This document shows, piece by piece, positions 37,227 through 44,967 of a stretch of DNA of 64,000 bases. The stretch lies in assembly GCF_014696065.1 (NCBI RefSeq), contig NZ_JACJPL010000026.1:496001-560000 (forward strand). Direction: 5' to 3'. Source of the stretch: Leptolyngbya sp. FACHB-261. Its GTDB lineage: Bacteria; Cyanobacteriota; Cyanobacteriia; FACHB-261. Made by a program: the position numbers and the translations under genes. Every line of letters starts with the position of its first letter. Position 1 is the stretch's first letter. Below the pieces are notes generated by a model. It had not been told where the DNA came from. It worked only from the letters and a program-made list of their open reading frames with translations, and made no database searches.

Positions 37227-38570
37227 GTGGAACTATCACCTGAGGTTGGCAAGGTAAATCGATCTGAACTAATGCGATTTGGAACCCTCTCAGCAATTTT
37301 CTGCGATTTCGCGACTTCCCTATTGAAGAGCTTTACAGGGAGAAGTAACCCGCTGAGGTGGCGAGTCTGGTTACTTCTCTTCGCGCTGACGCTTCTTTTA
37401 ATTTGTTGGCCGGTTAGTTATTGGCCAGTAGGAGCGCAACAAGTAGGAACGCAACAAGCAGGAGCGCAAACGGTGCCTCAAGGAGTACCTCAATCAATAG
37501 CTCAAGCAATCCCTAAAATGCCGATTCCTATTTTGGAACAAGCTCAAGTTTCTAAGCAAGCCGAGCAGCCAGCCGGGTCTGCCGAGACTCCGACGGCAAC
37601 TCGCCAGGGCTCTCTGAGTAGCCCTCCCAATGCTAATCAGCCCACGCAAGTTGCTTTGGGCTTTCATCTACTCAACTTGGGCCGGATCAACCAGACCGAA
37701 GAAACATTCAATGTGACTGGCTTTCTGTATGCGTTCTGGCAAGACCCACGTTTGCGGTTCGATCCTCAGCAAGTGGGAGACCAAGTGGTGCGCTATACAC
37801 CTGAGCAAATTTGGGAACCAACGCTGACTATTTTTAATTCTCAAGATCTACAGAAAAAAGGCCCGGTTCAGCTTTCGGCCAAGCCAGATGGCACAGTGAG
37901 CTATCTGGAATTGATCAATGTCACGGTGTCGTCAAGCTTGGATTTGCGCAAGTTTCCCTTCGATACCCAAACTGCTCGCATTATTTGGGAGCCTTTGTCC
38001 TCGGATGTTAAGGGTGTCAGTTTGGTAGAGAACCCAATCGCCACTGGCTACAGCAGGGAGCCGTACCTTTCGCTGTCTGAGTGGCAAACTTTGGGGATTG
38101 AAACCTCGGTTGGCTCGAAGAAAGGTGAGAAGGAGGACAAAAATTATGCTCGCTACACCTACGAAATCAAAATTCAACGCCGCTCTGGCTTTTATCTATT
38201 CAAGATTGTGCTGCCGTTGATGTTGATTACGCTGGTATCTTGGACAGCCTTTTGGATTAACCCAATTACCAGTTTCGTGCCGCAAATGAACGTTGGCATT
38301 ACCAGCATCTTAACAGCGATCACCTTCAATTTCACAGTCGCTAACTCATTGCCCAGGGTGCCTTATGTAACCCTCATGGATAGTTACATTTTCATTTGCT
38401 ATATTTTCTTCTTTAGCTCGATTATTTCTACAGTGTTAATCCATTTTTTGTTGAATAATCGAGCGAAACCTGAGCCCGGGCTACGGCTAATTCGGCAATC
38501 TCGTTGGCTCTTTCCTTTAGCCTTTGTTGGTGCTCAGGCCTTGCTGTTTGCCACCTTTCTCGCGAGCTGA
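37227..38570 (+). CDS. Pentameric ligand-gated ion channel (Cys-loop receptor superfamily)
   Basis: A 447-residue channel subunit from GTG 37227, or 432 from ATG 37272. A hydrophobic N-terminal segment (about 48-66) and a Gln/Pro/Ala-rich linker precede the extracellular ligand-binding domain (about 120-310), which contains the conserved FPFDTQ-x-A-x-I-x-WE loop without the Cys pair, as is usual in prokaryotic members. Then come M1 (FYLFKIVLPLMLITLVSWTAFWI), a pore-lining M2 (NVGITSILTAITFNFTVANSLP), M3 (LMDSYIFICYIFFFSSIISTVL), a very short M3-M4 loop and M4 (LFPLAFVGAQALLFATFLA). The ~70-residue low-complexity linker is unusual. The ligand and ion selectivity are unknown. Confidence 0.9.
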   Translation: MELSPEVGKVNRSELMRFGTLSAIFCDFATSLLKSFTGRSNPLRWRVWLLLFALTLLLICWPVSYWPVGAQQVGTQQAGAQTVPQGVPQSIAQAIPKMPIPILEQAQVSKQAEQPAGSAETPTATRQGSLSSPPNANQPTQVALGFHLLNLGRINQTEETFNVTGFLYAFWQDPRLRFDPQQVGDQVVRYTPEQIWEPTLTIFNSQDLQKKGPVQLSAKPDGTVSYLELINVTVSSSLDLRKFPFDTQTARIIWEPLSSDVKGVSLVENPIATGYSREPYLSLSEWQTLGIETSVGSKKGEKEDKNYARYTYEIKIQRRSGFYLFKIVLPLMLITLVSWTAFWINPITSFVPQMNVGITSILTAITFNFTVANSLPRVPYVTLMDSYIFICYIFFFSSIISTVLIHFLLNNRAKPEPGLRLIRQSRWLFPLAFVGAQALLFATFLAS

Positions 38571-38698
38571 ATCATGAGCTGAGTCAAGTCTAGATTGAGG
38601 GTCGTTGCCAATACTCATCTAAAACTCTGGCCTTGGTTAAGCGTTCTTTTAAGTCGTTTGGCCTATGATCACAATGTTTTGGTAATGGGAGAGCGCTT

Positions 38699-39679
38699 AT
38701 GCCACTGGGGATGCTGGTTGAAGGCCAATGGCTAAATCAAGAGAAGGATCGGGATGCTGCGGGGAAGTTTAACCGTACGCCGACCCAGTTCCACAATCGC
38801 ATTACGGCGGATGGTTCCAGTGGCTTTCCTGCTGAGGCAGGGCGATATCATCTCTATGTCTCCTGGGCTTGTCCTTGGGCGCACCGCACGGCTATTCTGC
38901 GGCAGTTGAAGGGACTGGACGATGTCATTGGCCTATCCGCAGTTGCTGCTGTGATTGAGGAGGATGGCTGGGAGTTTTCTGAGGAGCCTGGTAGCATCCC
39001 GGATAGCGTCAATGGCGCTCGTTATCTGCGCGAGATCTACACAAAAGCAGTAGCAGACTATACGGGTAAGGTCACGGTGCCAGTGCTTTGGGACAAGCAG
39101 ACCGGGACCATTGTCAATAATGAATCCCGTGAAATTATCCGCATGCTCGATACTGAGTTCGGGGATTTTGCCAAGGCAGATATTAATTTCTATCCAGAAG
39201 ATTTGGCTGAGAGCATTGACCAAACAATCGATGCAATCTACCAACCGATTAATAATGGCGTGTACCGTTCAGGCTTTGCCACGACGCAAGAAGCCTACGA
39301 AGAAGCGGTGACCGAACTGTTTGAGGCGCTCGATCATTGGAATGACGTGTTGGGCCAACAACGCTATCTTTGCGGCAATCGCATCACTGAGGCTGATTGG
39401 TGTATGTTCACAACCCTGCTTCGCTTTGATGCGGTCTATTACGGCCATTTCAAGTGCAATCTGCGCCGCATTGTTGACTACAACAACCTCTGGGGCTATC
39501 TGCGCGACCTCTATCAGCAACCCGGGGTGCGCGATACTTGCAACCTAGACCACATCAAGCGGCACTACTACAGAAGTCACACCAACATCAACCCAACTCG
39601 CATCGTGCCCAAAGGTCCTATCCTCGATTTCGACACGGTACATCACCGGGACCGAGGCCGAGATAGGAAATTTGACTGA
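38699..39679 (+). CDS. Glutathionyl-hydroquinone reductase (YqjG/ECM4 type GST)
   Basis: A 326-residue glutathione S-transferase-like enzyme. SWACPWAHRT carries the catalytic Cys58. The thioredoxin-fold VPVLWDKQTGTIVNNES and the helical domain with NRITEADWCMFTTLLRFD fit the Xi class, which reduces glutathionyl-hydroquinones and so recycles quinone conjugates. A GGGAGAG Shine-Dalgarno supports the ATG at 38699. It ends 84 bases before the CRISPR array. Confidence 0.95.
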   Translation: MPLGMLVEGQWLNQEKDRDAAGKFNRTPTQFHNRITADGSSGFPAEAGRYHLYVSWACPWAHRTAILRQLKGLDDVIGLSAVAAVIEEDGWEFSEEPGSIPDSVNGARYLREIYTKAVADYTGKVTVPVLWDKQTGTIVNNESREIIRMLDTEFGDFAKADINFYPEDLAESIDQTIDAIYQPINNGVYRSGFATTQEAYEEAVTELFEALDHWNDVLGQQRYLCGNRITEADWCMFTTLLRFDAVYYGHFKCNLRRIVDYNNLWGYLRDLYQQPGVRDTCNLDHIKRHYYRSHTNINPTRIVPKGPILDFDTVHHRDRGRDRKFD

Positions 39680-39763
39680 TTTGCTCGCTGTAGAGGAAGG
39701 GGTCTAAGTTGACTAGCTAGACCTCACCTCTACTCGCAATAAAGGCTGGTGATATCGCGGCTT

Positions 39764-42107
39764 GTTTCAACCCCTCAAAGGGATTTAGGTTCTTCGCGAC
39801 GTCCGGGCTGCAACGAAGCTAATTGCCACCGCCTAAGTTTCAATCCCTCAAAGGGATTTAGGTTCTTCGCGATCGGGCTTCATCGTGGTTGGCGACCGCG
39901 CAATGGAGTTTCAATCCCTCAAAGGGATTTAGGTTCTTCGCGACGCCCAATTGCCATAGAGAAAACCGGGTGTTTGCATGTTTCAATCCCTCAAAGGGAT
40001 TTAGCTTCTTCGCGACTATCTGAGGACTCTGTGATCCATAGCCCACCCACCCGTTTCAATCCCTCAAAGGGATTTAGGTTCTTCGCGACTGGGAACTGTG
40101 CGGTCGGCGCTCAGGCCGAACACGTGGTTTCAATCCCTCAAAGGGATTTAGGTTCTTCGCGACATTTACCACCCTCAGTAAAGGCACCATTAGTTATGTT
40201 TCAATCCCTCAAAGGGATTTAGGTTCTTCGCGACCTGGCCGAAATAAGCTAGCCGCTCAAAGGGATTTAGGTTCTTCGCGACTGCCTACGCTGACCTGCT
40301 CTACAAAGAATTGCTAGGCGTTTCAATCCCTCAAAGGGATTTAGGTTCTTCGCGACTCTAAATCGCTAAGGCTGATATCCTCAGTTAAATGCTCTGTTTC
40401 AATCCCTCAAAGGGATTTAGGTTCTTCGCGACAACCTATGATTTGCTGGTCACCACTCGCCGCAAAGTGGTTTCAATCCCTCAAAGGGATTTAGGTTCTT
40501 CGCGACACTTCAACCTCGATATGGGTGGCCTCTGGGGCAGCATGTTTCAATCCCTCAAAGGGATTTAGGTTCTTCGCGACTCTGGAGGTTGTACGACTCC
40601 GGACTACGTTATCGGTTTCAATCCCTCAAAGGGATTTAGGTTCTTCGCGACGTCCATTCTCATTAACGGGATAATGTGTAGTACAAGTTTCAATCCCTCA
40701 AAGGGATTTAGGTTCTTCGCGACGCTTGGATCCATGCGGTAGCCCCCAGGGGCGACGCTTTGTTTCAATCCCTCAAAGGGATTTAGGTTCTTCGCGACCT
40801 AGGGTGTTCCATCCGGGTATCTGCAAAAACCCAGTTTCAATCCCTCAAAGGGATTTAGGTTCTTCGCGACCTGTTCAGCTACTCGGGCGATAATCTCACC
40901 ACACTTGTTTCAATCCCTCAAAGGGATTTAGGTTCTTCGCGACCGCTGCCAGTGGATGTGCCGCTTGAGTAAGGGTGGGGTTTCAATCCCTCAAAGGGAT
41001 TTAGGTTCTTCGCGACTGCGGCGGCGGCGTCGTCTGGAGAGCGTAGCCCGGTGTTTCAATCCCTCAAAGGGATTTAGGTTCTTCGCGACATAGCCCCCTT
41101 GCGGCTCATCCGGGTAGGGGAACGTTTCAATCCCTCAAAGGGATTTAGGTTCTTCGCGACCAGCAGCAGCAGCAAATAGCAGACCAGGTACTGGCGTTTC
41201 AATCCCTCAAAGGGATTTAGGTTCTTCGCGACGATACTAGTACAAACGTTCTTAATCCGGTTAGAGCGGTTTCAATCCCTCAAAGGGATTTAGGTTCTTC
41301 GCGACTAGCATCGATGCGATATACGAACGGGTAAGAGCGAGAGTTTCAATCCCTCAAAGGGATTTAGGTTCTTCGCGACTGTTGCTCTGCGCGGTGTAAG
41401 CGTCTTGAGCATCTGTTTCAATCCCTCAAAGGGATTTAGTTAGGTTCTTCGCGACTTCCGCTTGCTGAAAAGCTGCTGCAATTGGGCTTCGTTTCAATCC
41501 CTCAAAGGGATTTAGGTTCTTCGCGACATTCGATACGCAGACGCTATTGAGCTATTGTCTCGTTTCAATCCCTTTGAGGGATTTAGGTTCTTCGCGACGC
41601 TCACTAGGCGATCCTCCATGCGCTGGCATCGCAGTTTCAATTCCTCAAAGGGATTTAGGTTCTTCGCGATAATCCGATTGCCTGCCCAGAAGCTCACTAC
41701 CCCCGAGTTTCAATTCCTCAAAGGGATTTAGGTTCTTCGCGATCTGTGGCGAGAGCAGCAATGCCAGACCAGAAGAGGTTTCAATCCCTCAAAGGGATTT
41801 AGGTTCTTCGCGACGACTTCAGTTTTGGCGCCGTCTACAGCGAAAACGTGTTTCAATCCCTCAAAGGGATTTAGGTTCTTCGCGACGTGTGTTTGTATTG
41901 TGTTTGTACTTTCATCAGTTCAGTTTCAATCCCTCAAAGGGATTTAGGTTCTTCGCGACCAGAATGCAGCCAATTCCCACTCTGCAAATGATGGGTTTCA
42001 ATCCCTCAAAGGGATTTAGGTTCTTCGCGACGGCTCAGCTAGTTAGCTTATAGGCTTCAATATGTCTGGTGTTTCAATCCCTCAAAGGGATTTAGGTTCT
42101 TCGCGAC
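39764..42107 (-). CRISPR. Orphan CRISPR array: 33 repeat units, 32 spacers
   Basis: 37-base repeats read on the plus strand as GTTTCAATCCC-TCAAA-GGGATTTAGG-TTCTTCGCGAC, with spacers of mostly 34-39 bases. Repeat starts run from 39764 to 42071. On the minus strand each repeat ends in ATTGAAAC, the typical 8-base 5' handle of class 1 crRNAs, and the central ATCCC-TTTGA-GGGAT forms the hairpin. That points to minus-strand transcription with the leader at the right (above 42107). Degeneracy is mainly at the left, the expected old end: the first unit has a C for T, 39837 ends in T, 39980 has a C for G, and 40256 is truncated. Other odd units are at 41415, 41562, 41634 and 41707. No cas gene is in the window. 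Confidence 0.98.
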
Positions 42108-42429
42108 TGCGGGCGGCTGGAGGGCTTGGTGTATTTGGTTTTCAAGGTCTAGGCGCGGGACAAGGAGAGTATAGCGTTTGCGGCTTTGGAAGTCATTAGG
42201 GAGAGAAGAGATAGCAAGGCTCAAACCCAGACCTGCCAAGCCCTTCACCGCTTGCGCGAATCGCGATTGGGCTACACCAGCCGCAAACCCTTGTGGCATG
42301 GGACTTGTAGGCACTTTCGGACAAAACTCTTGCCAAAACACCTACCCATTCGCGCTTAGTGACCTTTGACCGATACCTTCCGACTTGCCGGTCCCGCAAT
42401 TGTAGCCAGACCCCCAAGGCCAGAAACAC
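42108..42429 (-). pseudogene. Decayed reading frame abutting the array (leader side)
   Basis: On the minus strand two partial frames suggest one frameshifted gene. Frame A (42429 to about 42300) reads LALGVWLQLRDRQVGRYRSK and VTKREWVGVLARVL. Frame B continues as PMPQGFAAGVAQSRFAQ, GLGLSLAISSLPNDFQSRK and LVPRLDLENQIHQALQ, then runs straight into the first CRISPR repeat. The composition is protein-like in both, but I recognise no family. If the array's leader is here it is GC-rich and lacks the usual A/T-rich look. Confidence 0.4.
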
Positions 42430-42458
42430 AAGGGGGTCTGGGCATTCAAGGCGCTAAG

Positions 42459-42671
42459 TTATGACCTGACCTCCTCAACCGAAGCTACAGTTTCTCGTGG
42501 GCAAGTGCAGGTTTGCACTCGCGTACCGTTATAGATTTGCCAGCCCTCATGATCCGATTCGCCATCCCACATAAAGCGACCGGGTGTGTTGATGCCGCCA
42601 CTGCTTAGCTTCATCGCCACATGACCGGCAAAGTAAAACCGCTCCCCTTTTGCAAGGTCTTTATCGGTCAT
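42459..42671 (-). CDS. Small hypothetical protein beside the CRISPR array
   Basis: A 70-residue protein from the ATG at 42671, preceded by AGGG. It reads MTDKDLAKGERFYFAGHVAMKL, then GRFMWDGESDHEGWQIYNG and a C-terminal Cys pair TCTCPR. The balanced composition and aromatic residues look like a real small domain, but I recognise no family. A longer frame extends upstream to 42830. However, its N-terminal part is made from the second copy of a 38-bp duplication read in another frame, so the short version is preferred. Confidence 0.45.
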   Translation of the reverse strand: MTDKDLAKGERFYFAGHVAMKLSSGGINTPGRFMWDGESDHEGWQIYNGTRVQTCTCPRETVASVEEVRS

Positions 42672-42728
42672 CGACCCTAGCGAGTCATCGCATGACCGGC
42701 AAAGTAAAACCGCTCCCCTTTTGCAAGG
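42620..42728. repeat. 38-bp direct duplication
   Basis: The 38 bases at 42620-42657 (starting CATGACCGGCAAAGTAAAAC) recur without change at 42691-42728. The first copy lies inside the small minus-strand gene, and the second lies just upstream of its start. The 33-base spacer between them contains the start codon. Exact identity means the duplication is recent. Confidence 0.9.
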
Positions 42729-42914
42729 GTGCCAAACGTTGTCCACATAGGGGTAAATCCTTTGGATATTGGGTTTGACGGGATAGCGAGTTTGGACCCC
42801 GCTAGCCCTAGCCCACCGCGCACCTTGCACCTTTCGCCAAAGAGAATGAGGGAGTTATAGCAGTGTTAAACTGCCCACTAGCCTCCGGGCTGGCCTAATC
42901 AGTTTGGGGGTTAG

Positions 42915-42947
42915 CCTAGTAGGAGTGGTAGTTACACTTCTACTAGG
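42915..42947. repeat. Stem-loop in non-coding region
   Basis: CCTAGTAGGAGTG and CACTTCTACTAGG form a 13-bp stem with one mismatch around a 7-base loop. It lies in the ~820-base gene-free stretch between the small gene at 42459-42671 and the LuxR-type gene. No U-tract follows. Confidence 0.6.
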
Positions 42948-43084
42948 TGCTGACCGGATAGGTTAGCAAAGAGATTACAGAACTTGGCTGAGTTTAGCAA
43001 GTAGGTTTCTGTACTTTTTGCTGAATCTATCGCGCAGGCATCCCTGCCCAAACCTGCAAGCAGCCGCCCAGGGGTAAAGCCCTA

Positions 43085-43316
43085 AGCATGAATTTTCTGG
43101 GACTCAGCATAAGATTTCTGAGGCTCAGCAAGGTTCCTGTTAAAGGTCAGCGACAATGCTGCTAACCTGAGCGCGATTCCTGGCAAGCTAAGCGCGGTTG
43201 CCGCCAAGCTAAGCGTACTTTCCGTTAACCTAAGCGTGGTTCCCGGCAAGCTGAGCGCGGTTGCCGCCAAGCCGAGCGAGGTTGCCGACAAGCCGAGCGC
43301 GGTTGCCGACAAACTG
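43085..43316. repeat. 21-bp tandem repeat tract (11 units)
   Basis: Eleven consecutive units, ten of 21 bases and one of 22 (at 43127), each starting AGC. The last eight, from 43149, are in one plus-strand frame and would encode heptads of the type S-A-V-A-A-K-L. Minus-strand heptads such as S-L-A-A-T-A-L are also open over 76 codons. No start codon with an RBS is in place on the plus strand. Whether either strand is translated is uncertain. A second tract with the same 21-base period is at 59522-59707. Confidence 0.85.
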
Positions 43317-43490
43317 CATCCTCCCAGCTCACCCCTGACAACACCCGCCGCTCCCCTATTGTTCCCAAAGCCTTGAGAGAACGAAATAAAGATTTGGCCA
43401 ACGCTGCGTAATTTCCCGGACAGGGCTTGAGATCTGATCAGAGGCTACAAGCTGCTTCTGGAAAATCTAGTCCAGCCCGTGAGGATGCAC

Positions 43491-44102
43491 ATGGCCACCA
43501 ACCTATTAGAGCGGCCCGACGCGCAAACCAGACCTGTTGATAGCACCCTACTTCAGGGAGTTGTTGAAGGCTTTATTGACGGTATTTTGATCTTGAGCGA
43601 GCAAGGCGAATGGATTCGCGCTAACGAATGCGCCCGTCGGATCTGCCATCAGTTGGCTCCAAGCCAATTAACTCAAAGCCAATTAATTCAAAGTAGAGCA
43701 TCAGCCCTAAACGTTCCTAAAGCAATCTGGCGCGTTTGCCAAACGCTGATCGACAGCCGGGATCTATATCCTAATCAGCCTGTAATTGTTGAAGACGATA
43801 TCGTTGCAAGTCGGCTAAGCACAATTCGAGTTCGGGCACGTTGGTTTCGCTCCGAAGCAATTCGGCAACCTTGCCTTCTCGTCACCTTAGAAGATCGCTA
43901 TCAGACCCTACAAAACATGGCGCTTGCCGAAGCCCATGAATACAGTTTGACGCCTCGTGAAGCTGAAATTTGGTTGCTCTACCGAGCTAATTACAAGCGT
44001 CAGGAAATTGCAGACAAACTTTACATCACCCTCAACACAGTCAAGAAGCATCTAAAGAACATCCAGGCCAAGCGTCAGGCCACTCTGGATGAAGAAGAGT
44101 GA
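43491..44102 (+). CDS. LuxR-type transcriptional regulator with PAS-like sensor
   Basis: A 203-residue protein from the ATG at 43491, which has GAGG 6 bases upstream. In-frame GTG 43479 and ATG 43485 are alternatives. Residues ~20-130 look PAS-like (VVEGFIDGILILSEQGEWIRAN-x-CARRI...VRARWFRSEA...LVTLEDR). The C-terminal LuxR helix-turn-helix is YSLTPREAEIWLLYRANYKRQEIADKLYITLNTVKKHLKNI. It has no receiver domain. The gene precedes the surface module at 44.2-50.6 kb on the same strand and might control it, but the 148-base gap means this is only positional. Confidence 0.85.
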   Translation: MATNLLERPDAQTRPVDSTLLQGVVEGFIDGILILSEQGEWIRANECARRICHQLAPSQLTQSQLIQSRASALNVPKAIWRVCQTLIDSRDLYPNQPVIVEDDIVASRLSTIRVRARWFRSEAIRQPCLLVTLEDRYQTLQNMALAEAHEYSLTPREAEIWLLYRANYKRQEIADKLYITLNTVKKHLKNIQAKRQATLDEEE

Positions 44103-44250
44103 TCAAATTTCCGTCGTTGAAAAACCTAGCGTAAGATCAATGCAACCCCCTGTGTGTGTAAGCCCTAGAGCCGAGACTTCTAGGCTAATATCCCTGCTAA
44201 CTAGCAGAGCTTAATCCACCTAAATACTGTTACGGCTTGTATTACCACTT

Positions 44251-44946
44251 GTGAACTGCGAGGGTACCCGGAAGGGTACTTGGCAAACGCTTTCCTGCTC
44301 CTGGAATATTAATGCCAACAGCCTTTTGTTTCCCAGAGACATTCCCAGATACAGAGGCGTAGGCCAACCATTTTTTAGCCGTTTTGTAACAGAAACCGAA
44401 GCTCAGGAGATCAGTTTAGTGGCACTCGTTAGGTTTACCAGCTTTACCTGCAACAACTGCTCAACCGAGAGTTTGATAGAACTCTATTTTCTGGGCAAAA
44501 GAGTTTGGGGTCCAGAGGCAATGCCTTGCTCTGGTGTTCTAACCTTTCCATCCGAGCCACAGTACACTTGCACCCTTGAGGCAGTAGCCAGTGTTTATCT
44601 TTATGAGAACGTTGATGGTGTCTTGACGTATGTAGCTTCCAGTAACAAAGACATCAGAGCCATCGACATTGGTGATAGTAGTGAGGTTAGGCTTAACTAT
44701 GAGGGTGGAAGTTGTCAGCTTAGCTTTGCCGTTCAAAGCAATCTTGGAGAGCTGATTGTCACTTACCTCAGAGAGATCGTAATAACAACTCTTCTCTTCA
44801 TCAGAAGTTTCGTGCTGTTGCTCTTTAGACCCGTGTTGCGCCTATTTGGCCCTAGGAGAGTAGAACAACCAAAACCTCCCCAGGTTGAGCGACCAGACCC
44901 TGAACCTTCTCAAACGAAACAACTAGATCGTGAAGTCAAAAAGTAG
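44251..44946 (+). CDS. Unknown protein with a C-terminal membrane segment
   Basis: A 231-residue protein starting at GTG 44251. The N-terminal ~165 residues are beta-rich with seven or more cysteines (for example CNNCSTESLI, MPCSGVLTFP, QYTCTLEAV, GGSCQLSF). A hydrophobic segment near 178-203 (IVITTLLFIRSFVLLLFRPVLRLF) is followed by a charged, Pro-rich tail. No clear signal peptide is seen, so orientation is open. I recognise no family. It ends 21 bases before the FHA gene, suggesting co-transcription with the exoprotein and CHAT genes and perhaps a role at the same membrane. Confidence 0.6.
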   Translation: MNCEGTRKGTWQTLSCSWNINANSLLFPRDIPRYRGVGQPFFSRFVTETEAQEISLVALVRFTSFTCNNCSTESLIELYFLGKRVWGPEAMPCSGVLTFPSEPQYTCTLEAVASVYLYENVDGVLTYVASSNKDIRAIDIGDSSEVRLNYEGGSCQLSFAVQSNLGELIVTYLREIVITTLLFIRSFVLLLFRPVLRLFGPRRVEQPKPPQVERPDPEPSQTKQLDREVKK

Positions 44947-44967
44947 CTTTCATTCTCAGCTTGCCCT

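Noticed and set aside
36982-37257. 91-codon plus-strand ORF between the membrane protein and the channel gene
   Set aside because: It reads antisense over the WD40-tail relic and has no RBS or family signal.
39749-40222. 157-codon plus-strand ORF and minus-strand ORFs across the CRISPR array
   Set aside because: They arise because repeat plus spacer length is often near a multiple of three; the peptides are the translated repeat (SLKG-I/LNPFEGLK type) and are not genes.
42672-42830. N-terminal extension of the small gene next to the array
   Set aside because: Encoded by the second 38-bp copy in a different frame from the first; the start at 42671 gives the sensible protein.
43082-43312. 76-codon minus-strand ORF over the 21-bp tract
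   Set aside because: A low-complexity product of the tandem repeat with no RBS; kept only as a repeat feature.
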